From the NCBI GenBank assembly GCA_000333855.2, contig CM007340.1:311527-375526 (forward strand): 64,000 nt of DNA, given 5' to 3'. The stretch is from Endotrypanum monterogeii (lineage: Eukaryota > Euglenozoa > Kinetoplastea > Trypanosomatida > Trypanosomatidae). The position numbers were made by a program, and so were the translations under genes. Position 1 is the stretch's first letter, and each line of letters opens with the position of its first letter. The notes below the pieces were generated by a model. That model saw only the letters and a list, made by a program, of their open reading frames with translations, did no database searches and was not told the origin of the DNA. Shown in pieces: positions 36,945 to 49,200 of the stretch.

Positions 36945-39900
36945 ATGGGAGCCTCGCTCAGCCAGTCAGACTACGTGGGCAACACCAACACGTCAACAAC
37001 AACACCTGCAGCGGTACCAGCGGCGTACCCACATCCGGCGACTGAACCAAACACGACAACCTGCAACTCCAATGCAACGACTCCACCAGGCGGTGATGCC
37101 GACAGTATGTGCCAGCAGCTCAACGCGGCTCTCAGCGCACTGCCGCTTGATTGGCAGACTGTTGATCAGGAGATGGAGATGGTCACTGGTCACCTGGCTG
37201 CTACCCTACTGACCTGCCGGTTGCGCTCGCAGAGCGCTGGTCGAGTCCCTGGAGCATTGCTGTGCAGCCCTCATGTGTGTGAAGGCAACGTCGAGGATTA
37301 TAGCGAAGGCAGTGGAGCAAACCAATACGATGACACTGACTGCATCGCTGGTGCAGGAGAAACGCTGGCTGACTTGGAGGAAGCTGCAGCTGGCGCCCAG
37401 GAGCTGTACGTCAGCGCTGCACTCCGGTTGGCAGCACTTAACATAGGCCCCGTAGGACTGCATCGAATTGTGTTGGCGCTCGCCTACCTTGCGAACGGCG
37501 GCGAGACGCTGGAGGAGCGACGGTTGCGGAAAAATAGTAGTCATAACACCCACAGCAGTGCTGCCCACGCAACGAAAGCCCCGCAAGGAGTGAGCCATCA
37601 CCAACGCGGCGCAAGGATCGCAGGCTCTGCCACCTCAACGGTGGCGACGGTCGTCAACTGCCCCAGCTTCACCGAGGTCCCTGCAACCTCGACCGGTTTT
37701 GCAAGCGCTCCTCATCCACACAGAAACGCATTTGGCACACTCGTCGGGCGGAAGCTTTCTACTGTGATGCAAGCGCACCAACCGTCGGTGCAGCACTACT
37801 CATTCTCCATGCCGGTGCTGATCGGATCACGAGCACCGGTGCATGGAGGCTCAAGCACGAGTACTTCGCTGGACCAGCCTGCCCAAGCGATGTCTGTGGA
37901 CCGTAGCCCTGGAAGACATCAACACCTAGAAGCGCCCAAGGCCCCAGCCTCCTGCAGCTATGATGATACACCACTTATCTCAGAGCGAGGTGCCATTGCA
38001 GCGCCGCGGCCCCAGCGTATGCGATGCAGCTGCTCCCCCTTCGGTGTTGAACTTGGGGATACCCTGATGCGACCTCGTCCCGAAGGGGACACGAGCTCCT
38101 CAACGACATATTCACGCGGTGATCCGAGCTACAACAACGGTCTTTTGTGTTTGATGAACGCGCGCAGTACCATGGCAAGCGTCTTGCGAGGTGGCATGCA
38201 TGGAGAACTGCCTCTATCAAGTTCGAGCAACCCTACGTTGATGTCCGCCTCCATCGCCACGGGCATACTTGCTCCCGTGCGCACCCCACGTGAGGACCAT
38301 CTTGCTGGGCAACACAGTGCTAACAGCAGCTCCAACGCCGGTCGTTCACCCATGATGGCGCCACTGTACACAGCGGCGCAAGGGATGACCCCACCAGCGC
38401 CGTCGACGGTCATTAGCGCTGTCGCCACCAACAGCCTGTCGAGCTGCGTCGCGCACTATGGAATAACCGAGACCCGCAAAAGACCAGACCTCTTTGTGCG
38501 CCGCAGCGGCTCTGCTCTCCACACTTACGTGGTAGGAGGGAAAACATTGAGCGCAGCAGGCCGAATCCATCAAAGCGAGATACCGGGTGAAGATCTCTTG
38601 AGTACCGCCGGCACCGTGTCACATCACCTGACGCTGGAGCCTGATCGTGGTGTCTGGGAGACGTCGGCGCCTCGGCTACCGTCCTCTGTCTCCTGCCAGG
38701 ACACGCCACTGCGTCTGTTGCCGCCTGAAGCAGTCCTCGTTGCGCTCTGCAGCATATTCGCCCACCTCCACTTGTCTTCAGACGATGTTACGAACCTCAC
38801 CACGCTGCTCGTCGTCTCCGCCCTGCAGGTGCAGATCGAGGTGCAGCTCCGCTGTCTCGCTGTTGCCCCGAGCGACGGTTTGAGCACCGCCGATGTTCTG
38901 CTTCACGCAGCCAACTTCAACACTCCTTCATCCGTGGCACAGATACGGTCGGCGGTAGTGGAATGTCTCCAATTGGGATTCTACCCCCTTTACGACCGTC
39001 TCCGCAGCATGCTAAACGCCGCCTCTGGCGTCGCCGATGAAGATCTCAGCAGCCCAACCGTCAACACGACGAGAAGCGAGGTATGGCGCCCCTCGAGACC
39101 ACCTACGAGCCTCACCCCTTCTCAACGACCACTTTCTGCCTCCCCCGCTGGGAAGATGTCTACGCTCTATGAGTCACACGGCGATGCCGAACACATGTAT
39201 AGCGGCATCGCATCCAAAGACAGCAAGGCGAACCTGTCGGTGCGGGTGCAAGCAATACATGATTTCTTCACTGAATATATACCCATCGAGTGCGCACCGC
39301 CTCTGCGCGGGGCGGCAGCGATGCCTGACATCATCCCCCAGCCCATGGCCGCGGTTCCGCTCGACTCAGTAGGTCGCAAGCAACGACCACAACACACACC
39401 GCCGCCGCTGCAGCAGCAACCCGCATTGGCGAATGAAAGTCCCTGCGCGTATCCCCCTTCCTCAGACTCCGCTGTCGGTCTGATACCATTGGCGCCGCTG
39501 TCGTGCAGCTCGGCGCCTGGTGCCTCTACTGTCGCTGCAGCCGCAGCCGCCACCAACTCGCATGTAGCTACGAGGACTCCTGGCACCTCGGGGGCATCTA
39601 GAACTCTTGCTAGTGCTTCGCACGCCTGCACCAGTAGAGGTACCCCGAATCTCGTCCTACGATCATCGCAGGCGAGCGTGCGCTCTGCCAGCAGCTATCT
39701 CATGGATCTGGAAACTACCTTTGTCTTGCACTACGCTGAGGCGATTCCCGATGAATACAAGCCCGATGCGAGTGACTCGTCCGCGGCTGGCGCAGGGGCG
39801 ACGGCGGCAGCGAAGTCTGCGGCATCATGCAGGTGCGGCTGCCGCTGCGATGCAGACCCGGATATACTCGTCCACTTCTCGCCCGATGCCACAGTGTGGC

Positions 39901-42569
39901 CTCTGCGCACTCGACTCTTGGTCCGGCGGCACAACTATATGTATATTTATGGGGCCGTAGCAAGCACCGTTGCACTGTTGCACCAGGATGATCTCTATAC
40001 ACAGGAGAAAACCCTCGATAGTAGTTATCCAGGGACGCAGGGACAGCCACATGTGTCTCATCTCCATACACCAATCACCATCATCGACCTCAACAGAGCC
40101 GCTGCGCAGAAAGACCTTGACCGTGTCCAGGTGGTGAGCGGACCGGGTGACGTTGAAGCAGTCAACCTGATGCCGTCACGTGTGAGCCACGCTACGGTGC
40201 GTTGTCGAGGCTGCCGCTGTATCACCGCCTTTGCACCGCGGGGGGGGAAGTCGCGATCAAGTCCACCTGGAGGTCAAAAGAAATCGGCAGCAGACGCATC
40301 GGCCCAAGGCAGGGGCAGTGCTCCCAACCTCCTCGATGCATGTTCTGCAGACTCAGGCAACTGTAGCGTGGAGGTATACCGCATGAAGGGTAGCACTGGC
40401 ACCATGTACTTGCTATCGCTCCCGGTGGTGGAAAATGCATTGAGCGATGTCGCGACAGCTCCTCCGCAAAACAAACCACGGTTGTCCACAGGATCATTGG
40501 CTGTGACGGGTGACACTGCTGGCGGTGTCGATGATGCTTCGCCGCAAGCTGCCATTAGTAGCGGCGGTGCCACCGAAGCGAGTGTCCTCAGCCGCTTTGA
40601 GCGCCACCCCCTGTTACGACGGGCACGGTCTCGCCTCACCTCCACGACCGTGAGCGCACCAAACGCGGAGCGCGCAGGTGGGGCGGACGAGTCGCTTCAT
40701 CGAAGGAAGGCAGAGATCACCTCGGCAGAGACAGCAGCAGCGGCCACATCAGCGAGCCTCTCTATCCAATGCGACTCGTGCGATGGCGTCGGGGAAACCC
40801 TCACGTTGAGACTTGGCAACGAGCCAAGTTGCACCGCCGCCTATCCCCTGCGCATCATCTACCGAGGTGTGCTTCATCACTTCTTTTTCGCGAACCCAAG
40901 CACGCGAGACAAGTGGCATCAGAAACTCGTGCAACTCTCGGGCATGATGCAGTCACAGGCGTACATGCATAAGGTGGCGTCGGCGCCACATGACGTCGAG
41001 CAGTACCTCCGTAATCGCTTTAGTTTTTTGGCAGGGCCCGGGGCCTTCGAGTGCCTAGACGTGCTCGGCGTCGGCACATTTGGCCGCGTGCTGCTTGTCC
41101 AGCACAAACTCAGCAAACGCCTCTTCGCCATGAAGGTGATCCGGAAAAGCGGGTTTCACGGCGTGCGCAACATTATTGAAGCGAGACGCGAGAAGAAGAT
41201 CCTCGACATGCTCGACTGTCCGTACATTATGAAAATTTACAACTCTTTCCAGACCGACAATCGTGTGTATATGCTTTTTGATTACCTTCCCGGAGCGGAA
41301 CTACTGCTTCACACGCACTCAGCGCACAGGCACCACTTCGATGAAGCGACCTCGCGCTTTTATATTGCAGAGCTCGCTGTTGCAGTTGAGTATCTGCGAG
41401 TTCGCGGCATCGTGCACCGCGATATCAAGGGTGACAACATTGTCTTGGACAGCGAGGGCCATATTGTCCTGACGGACTTCGGGTTTGCCAAGAACATTCT
41501 AGCCGAACCACCACACCCAAACCACTCACCCCAAGTGATACGTCAGCATACGAGTTGCGGCACACTGGCGTATATCGCCCCCGAGGTGCTGAACAACGCG
41601 CGCCGACGCAGCGGCTACGGTCTGGAAGTGGATTGGTGGAGTCTTGGCGTCGTGCTTTTCACATTTCTTACGGGATACTTTCCCTTTTCAAAGCAGACAG
41701 GACAAGAAACGAGCAACGCAATTCTCAACAACGTGTTGCAATTTCCGCCAAGACCAACACTCTCGGAGGAAGCGCGGAGCTTGCTGCAGCAACTACTGCA
41801 CAAGGATCCAGCTGCCCGCATCTCCAGCCTCGCCAACCTCCGCCAACACCCCTTCTTCAGCGGTTTTGACTGGGCCGCGTGCTGCGAGCGCCGTCTACCA
41901 CCGCCGTTAGTGCTGCACAAGGACTCGTACCGCTCGCCAAGCAGCGCGGCGGAGGCGCGGAAGCTGTTACAGGATCGTGTCCGTCGCTCGCTCGCGTGGT
42001 CAGCGGGCACGTCCCCCTTGCCCTACGAGCCGCCCTCCCATTCCCGCAGGCCCCCCTCAGACAGTCTTTCCATCAAATTCCAAGCCCTGTTGGAGGAAGA
42101 GAAGGAAGTGTTGCACCTTGTCGCGGAAGCGCACGGTGCCCAGAGCATCCCAAAGCCCCTCTTAGAGTCAAACGATGTGTTCGGCCCACTTTTTGAACAG
42201 CAGGAGCACTGCGGTAGTCATCGAGAGGAGAGCGACATCGAAGATTTGCGTTTGGAGGACTACGCTGAAGGGTTTTCTCAGTTGATCATGGAGCAGATGA
42301 AGCTCCTCAAGGACGGTGGTGTGATGCGGGAGCCGCATTCACCGTTGTCAAACTTATCGCTGAGCAGCGGGTGTCAAGAGTACTCCAGTAACGCGGGCAT
42401 CTTGTCGGACGAGAACACACCGCAGCAGCGGTCCTCAGCGGCGCTGATGTCATCGATAATGGCTGGGTTGGATGTGCCGCTTCTCGCTGATTTCACGGAA
42501 GCAATGTACGCCGATGTGGCTTTGGCCAAATATGCTGGAGGTGATAGTGGTAATGGTGTGGCGCACTAG
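36945..42569 (+). CDS. N-myristoylation-type AGC-family Ser/Thr protein kinase with a split PH-like region
   Basis: 1874 residues. The ATG at 36945 is chosen because the resulting N terminus, MGASLSQSD, fits an N-myristoylation signal (Gly2, Ser6); the frame is open upstream only from a GTG. The first 980 residues are low-complexity Ser/Thr/Ala-rich. LLVRRHNYMYIYG (991-1003) resembles the first strands of a PH domain, and a segment ending in RDKWHQKLVQLSG (W1324) resembles its last strands and C-terminal helix. About 240 extra residues, with Cys pairs, separate them. The kinase domain follows: GVGTFG (1375-1380), K1397, HRDIKGDN (1491-1498), DFG (1511-1513), an AGC-like T-loop HTSCGTLAYIAPE, and APE (1545-1547), so all catalytic residues are present. 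I see no clear C-terminal FxxF hydrophobic motif. Membrane targeting by both lipid and PH-like contacts is inferred. Residues 1700-1874 are unassigned. Confidence 0.8.
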   Translation: MGASLSQSDYVGNTNTSTTTPAAVPAAYPHPATEPNTTTCNSNATTPPGGDADSMCQQLNAALSALPLDWQTVDQEMEMVTGHLAATLLTCRLRSQSAGRVPGALLCSPHVCEGNVEDYSEGSGANQYDDTDCIAGAGETLADLEEAAAGAQELYVSAALRLAALNIGPVGLHRIVLALAYLANGGETLEERRLRKNSSHNTHSSAAHATKAPQGVSHHQRGARIAGSATSTVATVVNCPSFTEVPATSTGFASAPHPHRNAFGTLVGRKLSTVMQAHQPSVQHYSFSMPVLIGSRAPVHGGSSTSTSLDQPAQAMSVDRSPGRHQHLEAPKAPASCSYDDTPLISERGAIAAPRPQRMRCSCSPFGVELGDTLMRPRPEGDTSSSTTYSRGDPSYNNGLLCLMNARSTMASVLRGGMHGELPLSSSSNPTLMSASIATGILAPVRTPREDHLAGQHSANSSSNAGRSPMMAPLYTAAQGMTPPAPSTVISAVATNSLSSCVAHYGITETRKRPDLFVRRSGSALHTYVVGGKTLSAAGRIHQSEIPGEDLLSTAGTVSHHLTLEPDRGVWETSAPRLPSSVSCQDTPLRLLPPEAVLVALCSIFAHLHLSSDDVTNLTTLLVVSALQVQIEVQLRCLAVAPSDGLSTADVLLHAANFNTPSSVAQIRSAVVECLQLGFYPLYDRLRSMLNAASGVADEDLSSPTVNTTRSEVWRPSRPPTSLTPSQRPLSASPAGKMSTLYESHGDAEHMYSGIASKDSKANLSVRVQAIHDFFTEYIPIECAPPLRGAAAMPDIIPQPMAAVPLDSVGRKQRPQHTPPPLQQQPALANESPCAYPPSSDSAVGLIPLAPLSCSSAPGASTVAAAAAATNSHVATRTPGTSGASRTLASASHACTSRGTPNLVLRSSQASVRSASSYLMDLETTFVLHYAEAIPDEYKPDASDSSAAGAGATAAAKSAASCRCGCRCDADPDILVHFSPDATVWPLRTRLLVRRHNYMYIYGAVASTVALLHQDDLYTQEKTLDSSYPGTQGQPHVSHLHTPITIIDLNRAAAQKDLDRVQVVSGPGDVEAVNLMPSRVSHATVRCRGCRCITAFAPRGGKSRSSPPGGQKKSAADASAQGRGSAPNLLDACSADSGNCSVEVYRMKGSTGTMYLLSLPVVENALSDVATAPPQNKPRLSTGSLAVTGDTAGGVDDASPQAAISSGGATEASVLSRFERHPLLRRARSRLTSTTVSAPNAERAGGADESLHRRKAEITSAETAAAATSASLSIQCDSCDGVGETLTLRLGNEPSCTAAYPLRIIYRGVLHHFFFANPSTRDKWHQKLVQLSGMMQSQAYMHKVASAPHDVEQYLRNRFSFLAGPGAFECLDVLGVGTFGRVLLVQHKLSKRLFAMKVIRKSGFHGVRNIIEARREKKILDMLDCPYIMKIYNSFQTDNRVYMLFDYLPGAELLLHTHSAHRHHFDEATSRFYIAELAVAVEYLRVRGIVHRDIKGDNIVLDSEGHIVLTDFGFAKNILAEPPHPNHSPQVIRQHTSCGTLAYIAPEVLNNARRRSGYGLEVDWWSLGVVLFTFLTGYFPFSKQTGQETSNAILNNVLQFPPRPTLSEEARSLLQQLLHKDPAARISSLANLRQHPFFSGFDWAACCERRLPPPLVLHKDSYRSPSSAAEARKLLQDRVRRSLAWSAGTSPLPYEPPSHSRRPPSDSLSIKFQALLEEEKEVLHLVAEAHGAQSIPKPLLESNDVFGPLFEQQEHCGSHREESDIEDLRLEDYAEGFSQLIMEQMKLLKDGGVMREPHSPLSNLSLSSGCQEYSSNAGILSDENTPQQRSSAALMSSIMAGLDVPLLADFTEAMYADVALAKYAGGDSGNGVAH

Positions 42570-43213
42570 TCGCACCCGCTGCAAGTACTCGGCATGGCCC
42601 ATCGCGTTGGTGTGTAGATGTGAAGTCAGTGAGTACATCGATGACCATCATCCCTTACGATGCGTCACGCTATCAATAATTCGCGGCATCACACACTCCT
42701 CCTTCCCCTCCCCCCACCCACCCACACACCCACACACACACACACACACACACACTACGTTTTGTTTTCTTTTATTTTAATTATCTCTATATATATATAT
42801 ATATATATATATACTTTTCTAGGATCTCATTTGTTTATTCGACCCTGAACAGCAAACCTTTCTGCATATGAACAAACACACTTTTATGGACGGGGGAGAG
42901 AATGAGCCTTCGTGCGGGTGCCTCCCGCCATAGGGTGCTACCGCAACAGCTATTTCTTCGTTTCCCCGACTCCCCCACATCCGCTCCGCTTCATCCTTAC
43001 CTAAATATTTCCTCATCCAACTCGTTCCCTATTCTTCTTCTTACCATCATAACCCCTGCGCAAAAAAAAAAAAAAATCTGCATCAATTAATTGTGCGCCA
43101 TCACAGCGATCACTTTCACCAGCGACGACGGCTCGTATAACGAGATAGGGAGGAAGGGACCTATACATAACTACAGCAGAGCAGACCCATCTACCCCACC
43201 CGCCGCCCCCACA

Positions 43214-43239
43214 CTACCACCACCACCACCACCACCACT
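43214..43239 (+). repeat. (CAC)n trinucleotide repeat
   Basis: About nine CAC units in spacer DNA. Confidence 0.85.
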
Positions 43240-45272
43240 TGCTGAGGATCGAATATACACGTGACCGCACTTGGCGAGGTTGAGATTCTTTCTGAAACAG
43301 TCCAAACACTCACACCTGGATAGACCAGCGCGGCTTCCATCTCATCGTTCTCCAGCACCGCGGTGTCCCCCGACCCTCCACCCGTTCTGTGCGTCCTCCT
43401 CCCTCATCCTTTTTGTTTATACATCCTCCAACACGGGGAGAGGAGGTGTATGAAGAGTGCTAGCGTTTGTTGATACCCCCTCCCCAGCTCCCAAAAAGAA
43501 AAAAAAAGTTTCTGCCGTGTGGAAGGTGGACGCCACCGACAGAAAGCAGAACAAAAGTGTGGAACCCCTGCGTACGAGTAAGCCTCTCCGGCGTTGTTAT
43601 TGCTATCATTTTCACGTTCATTCACACTTCAGGGCGTCTGAAGCGCAACAGTCTTCCTCCATACATCGCCACCACTACTTCCCCACTATTCGCTCGGTGG
43701 AGCACTGCGTCTCTCTCGTGTACACACACACACACACACACACACCTGCTGATCTGAACAGACTTCTTTCCTCTCTACATTGAACTACACGCAAAAAAAA
43801 ACTCGATTTTCTCTGTTTTTGTTCCCCTCCCCCCCCCCCCGTCACTATCATCACCACTACCTCTCCCTTTTTATTTTTGTGATTGTGTGTCGGTGTGCTG
43901 TTTGTTTGCTTGTCGGCTCTCCCCTTCCTCCAAATAGCGTGTGTTGTATAAAGACGTTTCCGCCCTCATCACCACCGAAACATTTTTTTTTTTTGGAAAT
44001 CTTCTTCCCGTTCCACGGTTTTTTTCTCACCCACTTGCGCGAGGGCCAATCATACGCCAAACGCACACGTGTTACCCACACAGCACAGTGGATAGATTCT
44101 CGTTGTTGTTGCTGTCGCTCGTAGGCTTGTCTAGCTACATAGAAGCGTGAGGGAAATACAGCCACTCTCTCCCTGTTCTTTCTTTTCTCCTCCACCGAGA
44201 CCCAAACTCCAAAGCATATCAGCTCACACAGCTATTCCGCGTGCCTACGACCAATACAAGGGGTCCGTTTTTTTTTTTTTTTTTGTGTGTGTGTGTGTTT
44301 TGCTGCTCTGCTGGACGAACGGGGAGGGAGGGAGGCAGGAAGAGAGGGAGAGAGAGCTGTATATCCACTCTGTAGTATGGCATGATTACAGTTCATCCCT
44401 ATCTTACGAAAAAGGAAAAAAAACATTTCACACACACACACACACACAGAGAAATATAAATATATATATATTTATATATTTACACACCTACTCACACATA
44501 TACACAGACACAAACAGACGTTGTCCCTGTGATACAAAGATACATATATGTACGTGTGCGTGGTTTTTTTTTAATTCCGCTCTTCTTCGTGCTACTTTCT
44601 TTCTTTGATCTCCGGCCTTCTGCTGCTACTCTGTACATATCGTCTCGATCTTCCTACACACCCTTCATTTTTCTCCTTGCCCAGTGGGCTAGTGAGTGAG
44701 TGTTGGTCGTGTGCTTTTTTTTTTTCCTATTCCCCATCTGCCCATCTTCTTTTTATTATTGTTGTCGCTGTTGTTTGACTCCACATATTTCATTCTTTCT
44801 GATTTGGTGAGTTGTCAAAGCATTGCCGTTTGATGTGTTTTTTTTTTTATTTATGGAGAGGGAGCTCGTCTTCAGTCCCCCCCCCCCTTCTATCTTTCTA
44901 TCCGCCCCCCCCCTCCCCACTCTGCATCTCACGCCCCCTTTTCCGTTTTATATCGTGACACATCTATCTAACTGTATATATCTATGTTTAGTGCCTTTAT
45001 CCGTTCTGTATACGTTTTTTTTTAGACGAGTAGGCATGCTTTGAGCACACTGGCCCCCACACACACCCACCTTTCAAGTGCACACGCAAACACACGCATA
45101 TATAGAATACATCGTACTATCCATCTTTTTTTTAATTGTGTGTGTGTGTGTGTGTGTGTAGTTCATCTCTTGGCCAAGTCTCTACCTGCCCATTCACTCG
45201 AGGAATCATTTATAGCCCACGCGAACGTGCGTGTATGTGTCTGTGTGTGTGCGCGCGCGCACAAAAAAAAAA

Positions 45273-45700
45273 NNNNNNNNNNNNNNNNNNNNNNNNNNNN
45301 NNNNNNNNNNNNNNNNNNNNNNNNNNNNNNNNNNNNNNNNNNNNNNNNNNNNNNNNNNNNNNNNNNNNNNNNNNNNNNNNNNNNNNNNNNNNNNNNNNNN
45401 NNNNNNNNNNNNNNNNNNNNNNNNNNNNNNNNNNNNNNNNNNNNNNNNNNNNNNNNNNNNNNNNNNNNNNNNNNNNNNNNNNNNNNNNNNNNNNNNNNNN
45501 NNNNNNNNNNNNNNNNNNNNNNNNNNNNNNNNNNNNNNNNNNNNNNNNNNNNNNNNNNNNNNNNNNNNNNNNNNNNNNNNNNNNNNNNNNNNNNNNNNNN
45601 NNNNNNNNNNNNNNNNNNNNNNNNNNNNNNNNNNNNNNNNNNNNNNNNNNNNNNNNNNNNNNNNNNNNNNNNNNNNNNNNNNNNNNNNNNNNNNNNNNNN
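45273..45700. other. Assembly gap (428 N)
   Basis: A run of N is flanked on the left by (GT)n, (GC)n and an A-run and on the right by a long (TA)n tract. The gap length may be an estimate. Nothing within it can be annotated. Confidence 0.98.
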
Positions 45701-45709
45701 ATTATATAT

Positions 45710-45710
<1 letters not shown>

Positions 45711-45754
<44 letters not shown>
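45711..45754 (+). repeat. (TA)n microsatellite next to the gap
   Basis: About 20 TA units with flanking AT-rich DNA immediately right of the N run. Together with the gap it marks a repeat-rich stretch that could not be assembled. Confidence 0.85.
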
Positions 45755-45757
<3 letters not shown>

Positions 45758-46211
45758 ATCATAATAATAATACTGATACGGAAACCACGGGAGAGAGAGA
45801 AACCGAGATACCGATCCTCTGTATACAATCGAAGGAAACGTGCATTCTCTGCCCACAGAGACGATAAACTTTGGCACCCCGAAGCACATCGAATATTATT
45901 GCTCCCTTTCCCGAGAGTTCTTTTTTTTTTCCCCCTCCGACAGTGTATCTCTTATATATTTAATACTTTATTTATTTATATATATATATATATTTATATA
46001 TAAATATATCCTCGCATCTTTTGAAACGAGGAAGACATCAAACTGAAGCAGAAGGGCAAAAAAAAAGTCAATATTTTCGGTTGTTGTTATTTTTCTGTGT
46101 CTGTAGGGAGGAGGGTGAGAAGGATATTATCACAGGGTTTCTCCATCCCCCGACTTCTTTTTTATCTTCCGTTGTTTCGGCGCGCACGTTGGGGATAGCT
46201 CACAAAACGAC

Positions 46212-49200
46212 ATGGACGATCTTTCCCCGAAACTGGGCCCCCCGTCACCGTCGCCGTCGCCAGTTGGCATTGCGTCCGGCCCTTCAGGGATGATGTTGTC
46301 GTCCCCAACAACGGGGCACACAGTTATGAGCAGCCACTGTAAACCCAGTCAGAAAAGTGACACCCAGGTGCCGGCGAACTCAAGTGCAACACACGCGGCG
46401 AGGGCGGCAACATCCGTTGCCGCTGTATCACGGGCTCCGGCAGCATCATGTACCCCGCCGTGTCTGACCGAGGGTTTACCAAACGCCCTGGTAACCACGT
46501 TCTCACAGCCCAGTGGCGTGGCGACGACCCCCTCCGCAGCTCCTGGCAGATTGACCCCCGAAAGACAGACCGCGCCTGCCGCCAACGTCTCCCTGACTTT
46601 ACCCGAGTCAGATTCGGTCCTGACGCTTAGCGGTGTTGCACCGCTCAGTAGGTCGATCGCGGGGGCCGAGCTAAGCGGGGCACCGGTGACGGGGACACTT
46701 CTGGAGAAGCTGTCTGGGCAGTCAGTGGACGACGCTGCTGGGTCGACACTGTCGCTTATCTGCCTTGACCCCGTCGCCCCTTACCTTGAGGCTTATCTTT
46801 GGCCGAATGCACGCCCCACACTGGCGATGTCTATCAGCGGCAACAACAACTGTAGTGCCGACAGTGCTGCACTGGGCGTTACGTTGAAGTCGCCACTCTC
46901 CACGCTCCTTTCACTTCGTAGCGTGGGGTCGAATACACCGCTGCAGATGAGCTATGAAACATCTCGCTCAGCCGTGACCACCGGGGATCCACGTTTATGT
47001 TCTGCAAGCGTTTCGGAGTCTTTGTCACAACACGTCCCTGCAGATGTCATCGCGCGGCTTAACCCACTACTGCTCTACATGGCGCAAGCGCTGCTTAGCT
47101 CTTCGCTCGAGGAGGCGATGTGTCCTGTGTTCGTAGTGGGGGGTGCGAAGGAGCAGCTCGTTGAGGCTGGGGAGATCAATGCGACCCCAGGGGGGAGCTC
47201 CTCGCTACACAAGCAAATGAATACCCCTGTGACAGGCACCACAACGGACGCTGCTGACATCGTGGCACACAGGGAAACCTTCTCCTCGTCGGCGGGAAGG
47301 CTGTCCAAATCCGCGCCAGCGTCGCTGACATCGATTCAGGATGCCGAACCTCCTCAGCCTTCGGTCGAGGAAGCTACCTCCCTCAGCTTGGAAGACAACA
47401 AGCCGACCGAGGGCACCTGTAGTACACACCACCACCGCCGCCGCTGCTGCTGCTCTGTTGGGCTGGAAGCACAAAAGGATACAAAGAGTGTATCTATCGA
47501 AGATCCAAGCGACAGCAAGGCGAGCGGGACGGAGGCGTCTAACACTGTGATGCCGATAGCCAAGACACTTAGCAATGAATCAACGTCTTCGCATAGCAAA
47601 CTCTCTAACGTCACCTCAAGAGCGGGAGACCCCACCGTTTCCAGGATAAGAGACAGCCCCTGTGTCCCTCTGTACACAGCACCGGAGAAACAGTGCCCCA
47701 AGCTTGAGGTGAGATGTCCTCCGCCGTGCACATGGCCGATTGTGTACGCCAATGACGCTGCCGTAAGCATGATAGGGTGTCGCGGGGTGGAGGAGGTGAC
47801 GGCAGCGTCATTGGACGACATATTCTCCTACTTTGTGCTGACCATTCCTTCGACATCATACAGCAGCAGCACCCCGCCTCTCGCGCGCCTGCCCGTCGCG
47901 ACCTCATCCCCATCGCAGCTAACAGGTGATAGAGCCCACGAGGTGTCGACCAATGACAATGGTGATGGGCAGCAGCAGTCGCCGCCACGCAACACAGTGC
48001 GGCAGCCGGAGTGGCGCAAAGCGCAAAACCCAGAAGAGCTCTTCACGGTGCCCCACAACTACGTCATCCTCCACTGCAAGCACACCTCCGCCTACTACGC
48101 AGCTCTTGTGGTGACATCACACCAGCCCGATAGGTCGCAGCGAACTGCTGAAGAAGGCGATAAGGCGCTTCCGACCCTCCCCCCCACCGCTACGTCCAAC
48201 ACAGCCCCCGCCGCCGCAGCAGCAGCAGCTGCTACCTTGATGGCCGACACTAGCACATCACTAGAGAATTCCCACTCGGCGGCTTCGCACCAGCCGCTGC
48301 GTTCCATCCCTCACCTCTCTCAGTACCACCCACCACTCCACAAGAAGGCATTGCACGCCTGCAAGGATGATCCACCGCAGAGGCGGACGATCAGCGAGGG
48401 TGCCAACGCAGTAGAGCAGTGGAAGCAGCGAACCTCGACGGCAGCAGTCGCAACGAACTTCTCTCATCTCGGATCGGAGGTAATCGATGCAGCGTCATCG
48501 CCGCATATACAGCAGCAGCAGCAGCAATGTCAGACCTGGTGCGCTGAGATTTACATCCTTCAACGACTACAGAGCAGCATTACACCTTCGGTTGCCGCAC
48601 CGCTAGCAACTGTGCGCACACCGACTGTGGAACTCTCTCAAAAAAGGGCACAACCCGGTGGCGCTGGGTCAGAGGCACTGCAGCCACGCTTTCGGGCGAT
48701 GTCTTCCCCCATCTGTCAACTCGCAGCTCTGCGAGCACAATCCACGGGGGGGAGATCGCACCCTCGCTGCTCTCATTCGTCACCGCCGCTCATGCATCGT
48801 CAACCATGCCTACCTGCGTCTCCTTATGGGACCGCATCCGCCCCCGAAAGAACGGGTGGAGCGGATACTCTCGATAATGAAGCGCTAGACACGCCATGGG
48901 TACACCTCACGGACCGCCATCATTCTCTCTCTCTTTATCCACTGCAGCAGAAACCGCGCCAGCCTCAGAACCACAGAGCGACGGCGTTGGAGGACGACGC
49001 GACTGACAGCTCTCACGATCCTTCCGGAGGAGATAACGTGCCCAACTGGTCTGCGTCACGCACGTGTGCATGTCCGGATACCCCCGCGATAGAAAAGCAA
49101 AACTCTCCTGGCGCCCCTGCTACACAACTGGGCCACAGAGGAGGCGCCCCAGTCGATCGGAATGCTTCGCTGCACATCAGCCAAAACAGCCGCGGCGATC

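Larger units (their letters stand above)
42570..46211 (+). other. Very long spacer (3.6 kb, with assembly gap) before the giant kinase gene
   Basis: No convincing gene is found on either strand. Contents: (CA)n at 42723-42754, (TA)n at 42787-42812, (CAC)n at 43214-43239, (CA)n at 43722-43745, T16 near 44269, (GT)n at 44285-44300, (CA)n at 44429-44448, (GT)n at 45137-45160, a (GC)n run at 45250-45260, the run of N at 45273-45700, and (TA)n at 45711-45754. A T/C tract at 46156-46180 is followed by AG at 46197-46198, a candidate acceptor 13 nt before the ATG at 46212. The longest open frames here are repeat-derived or run through the Ns. Confidence 0.6.

Noticed and set aside
45041..46003. Open frame of 320 codons
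   Set aside because: Most of it is the run of N, and the rest is (GT)n- and (TA)n-derived peptide.
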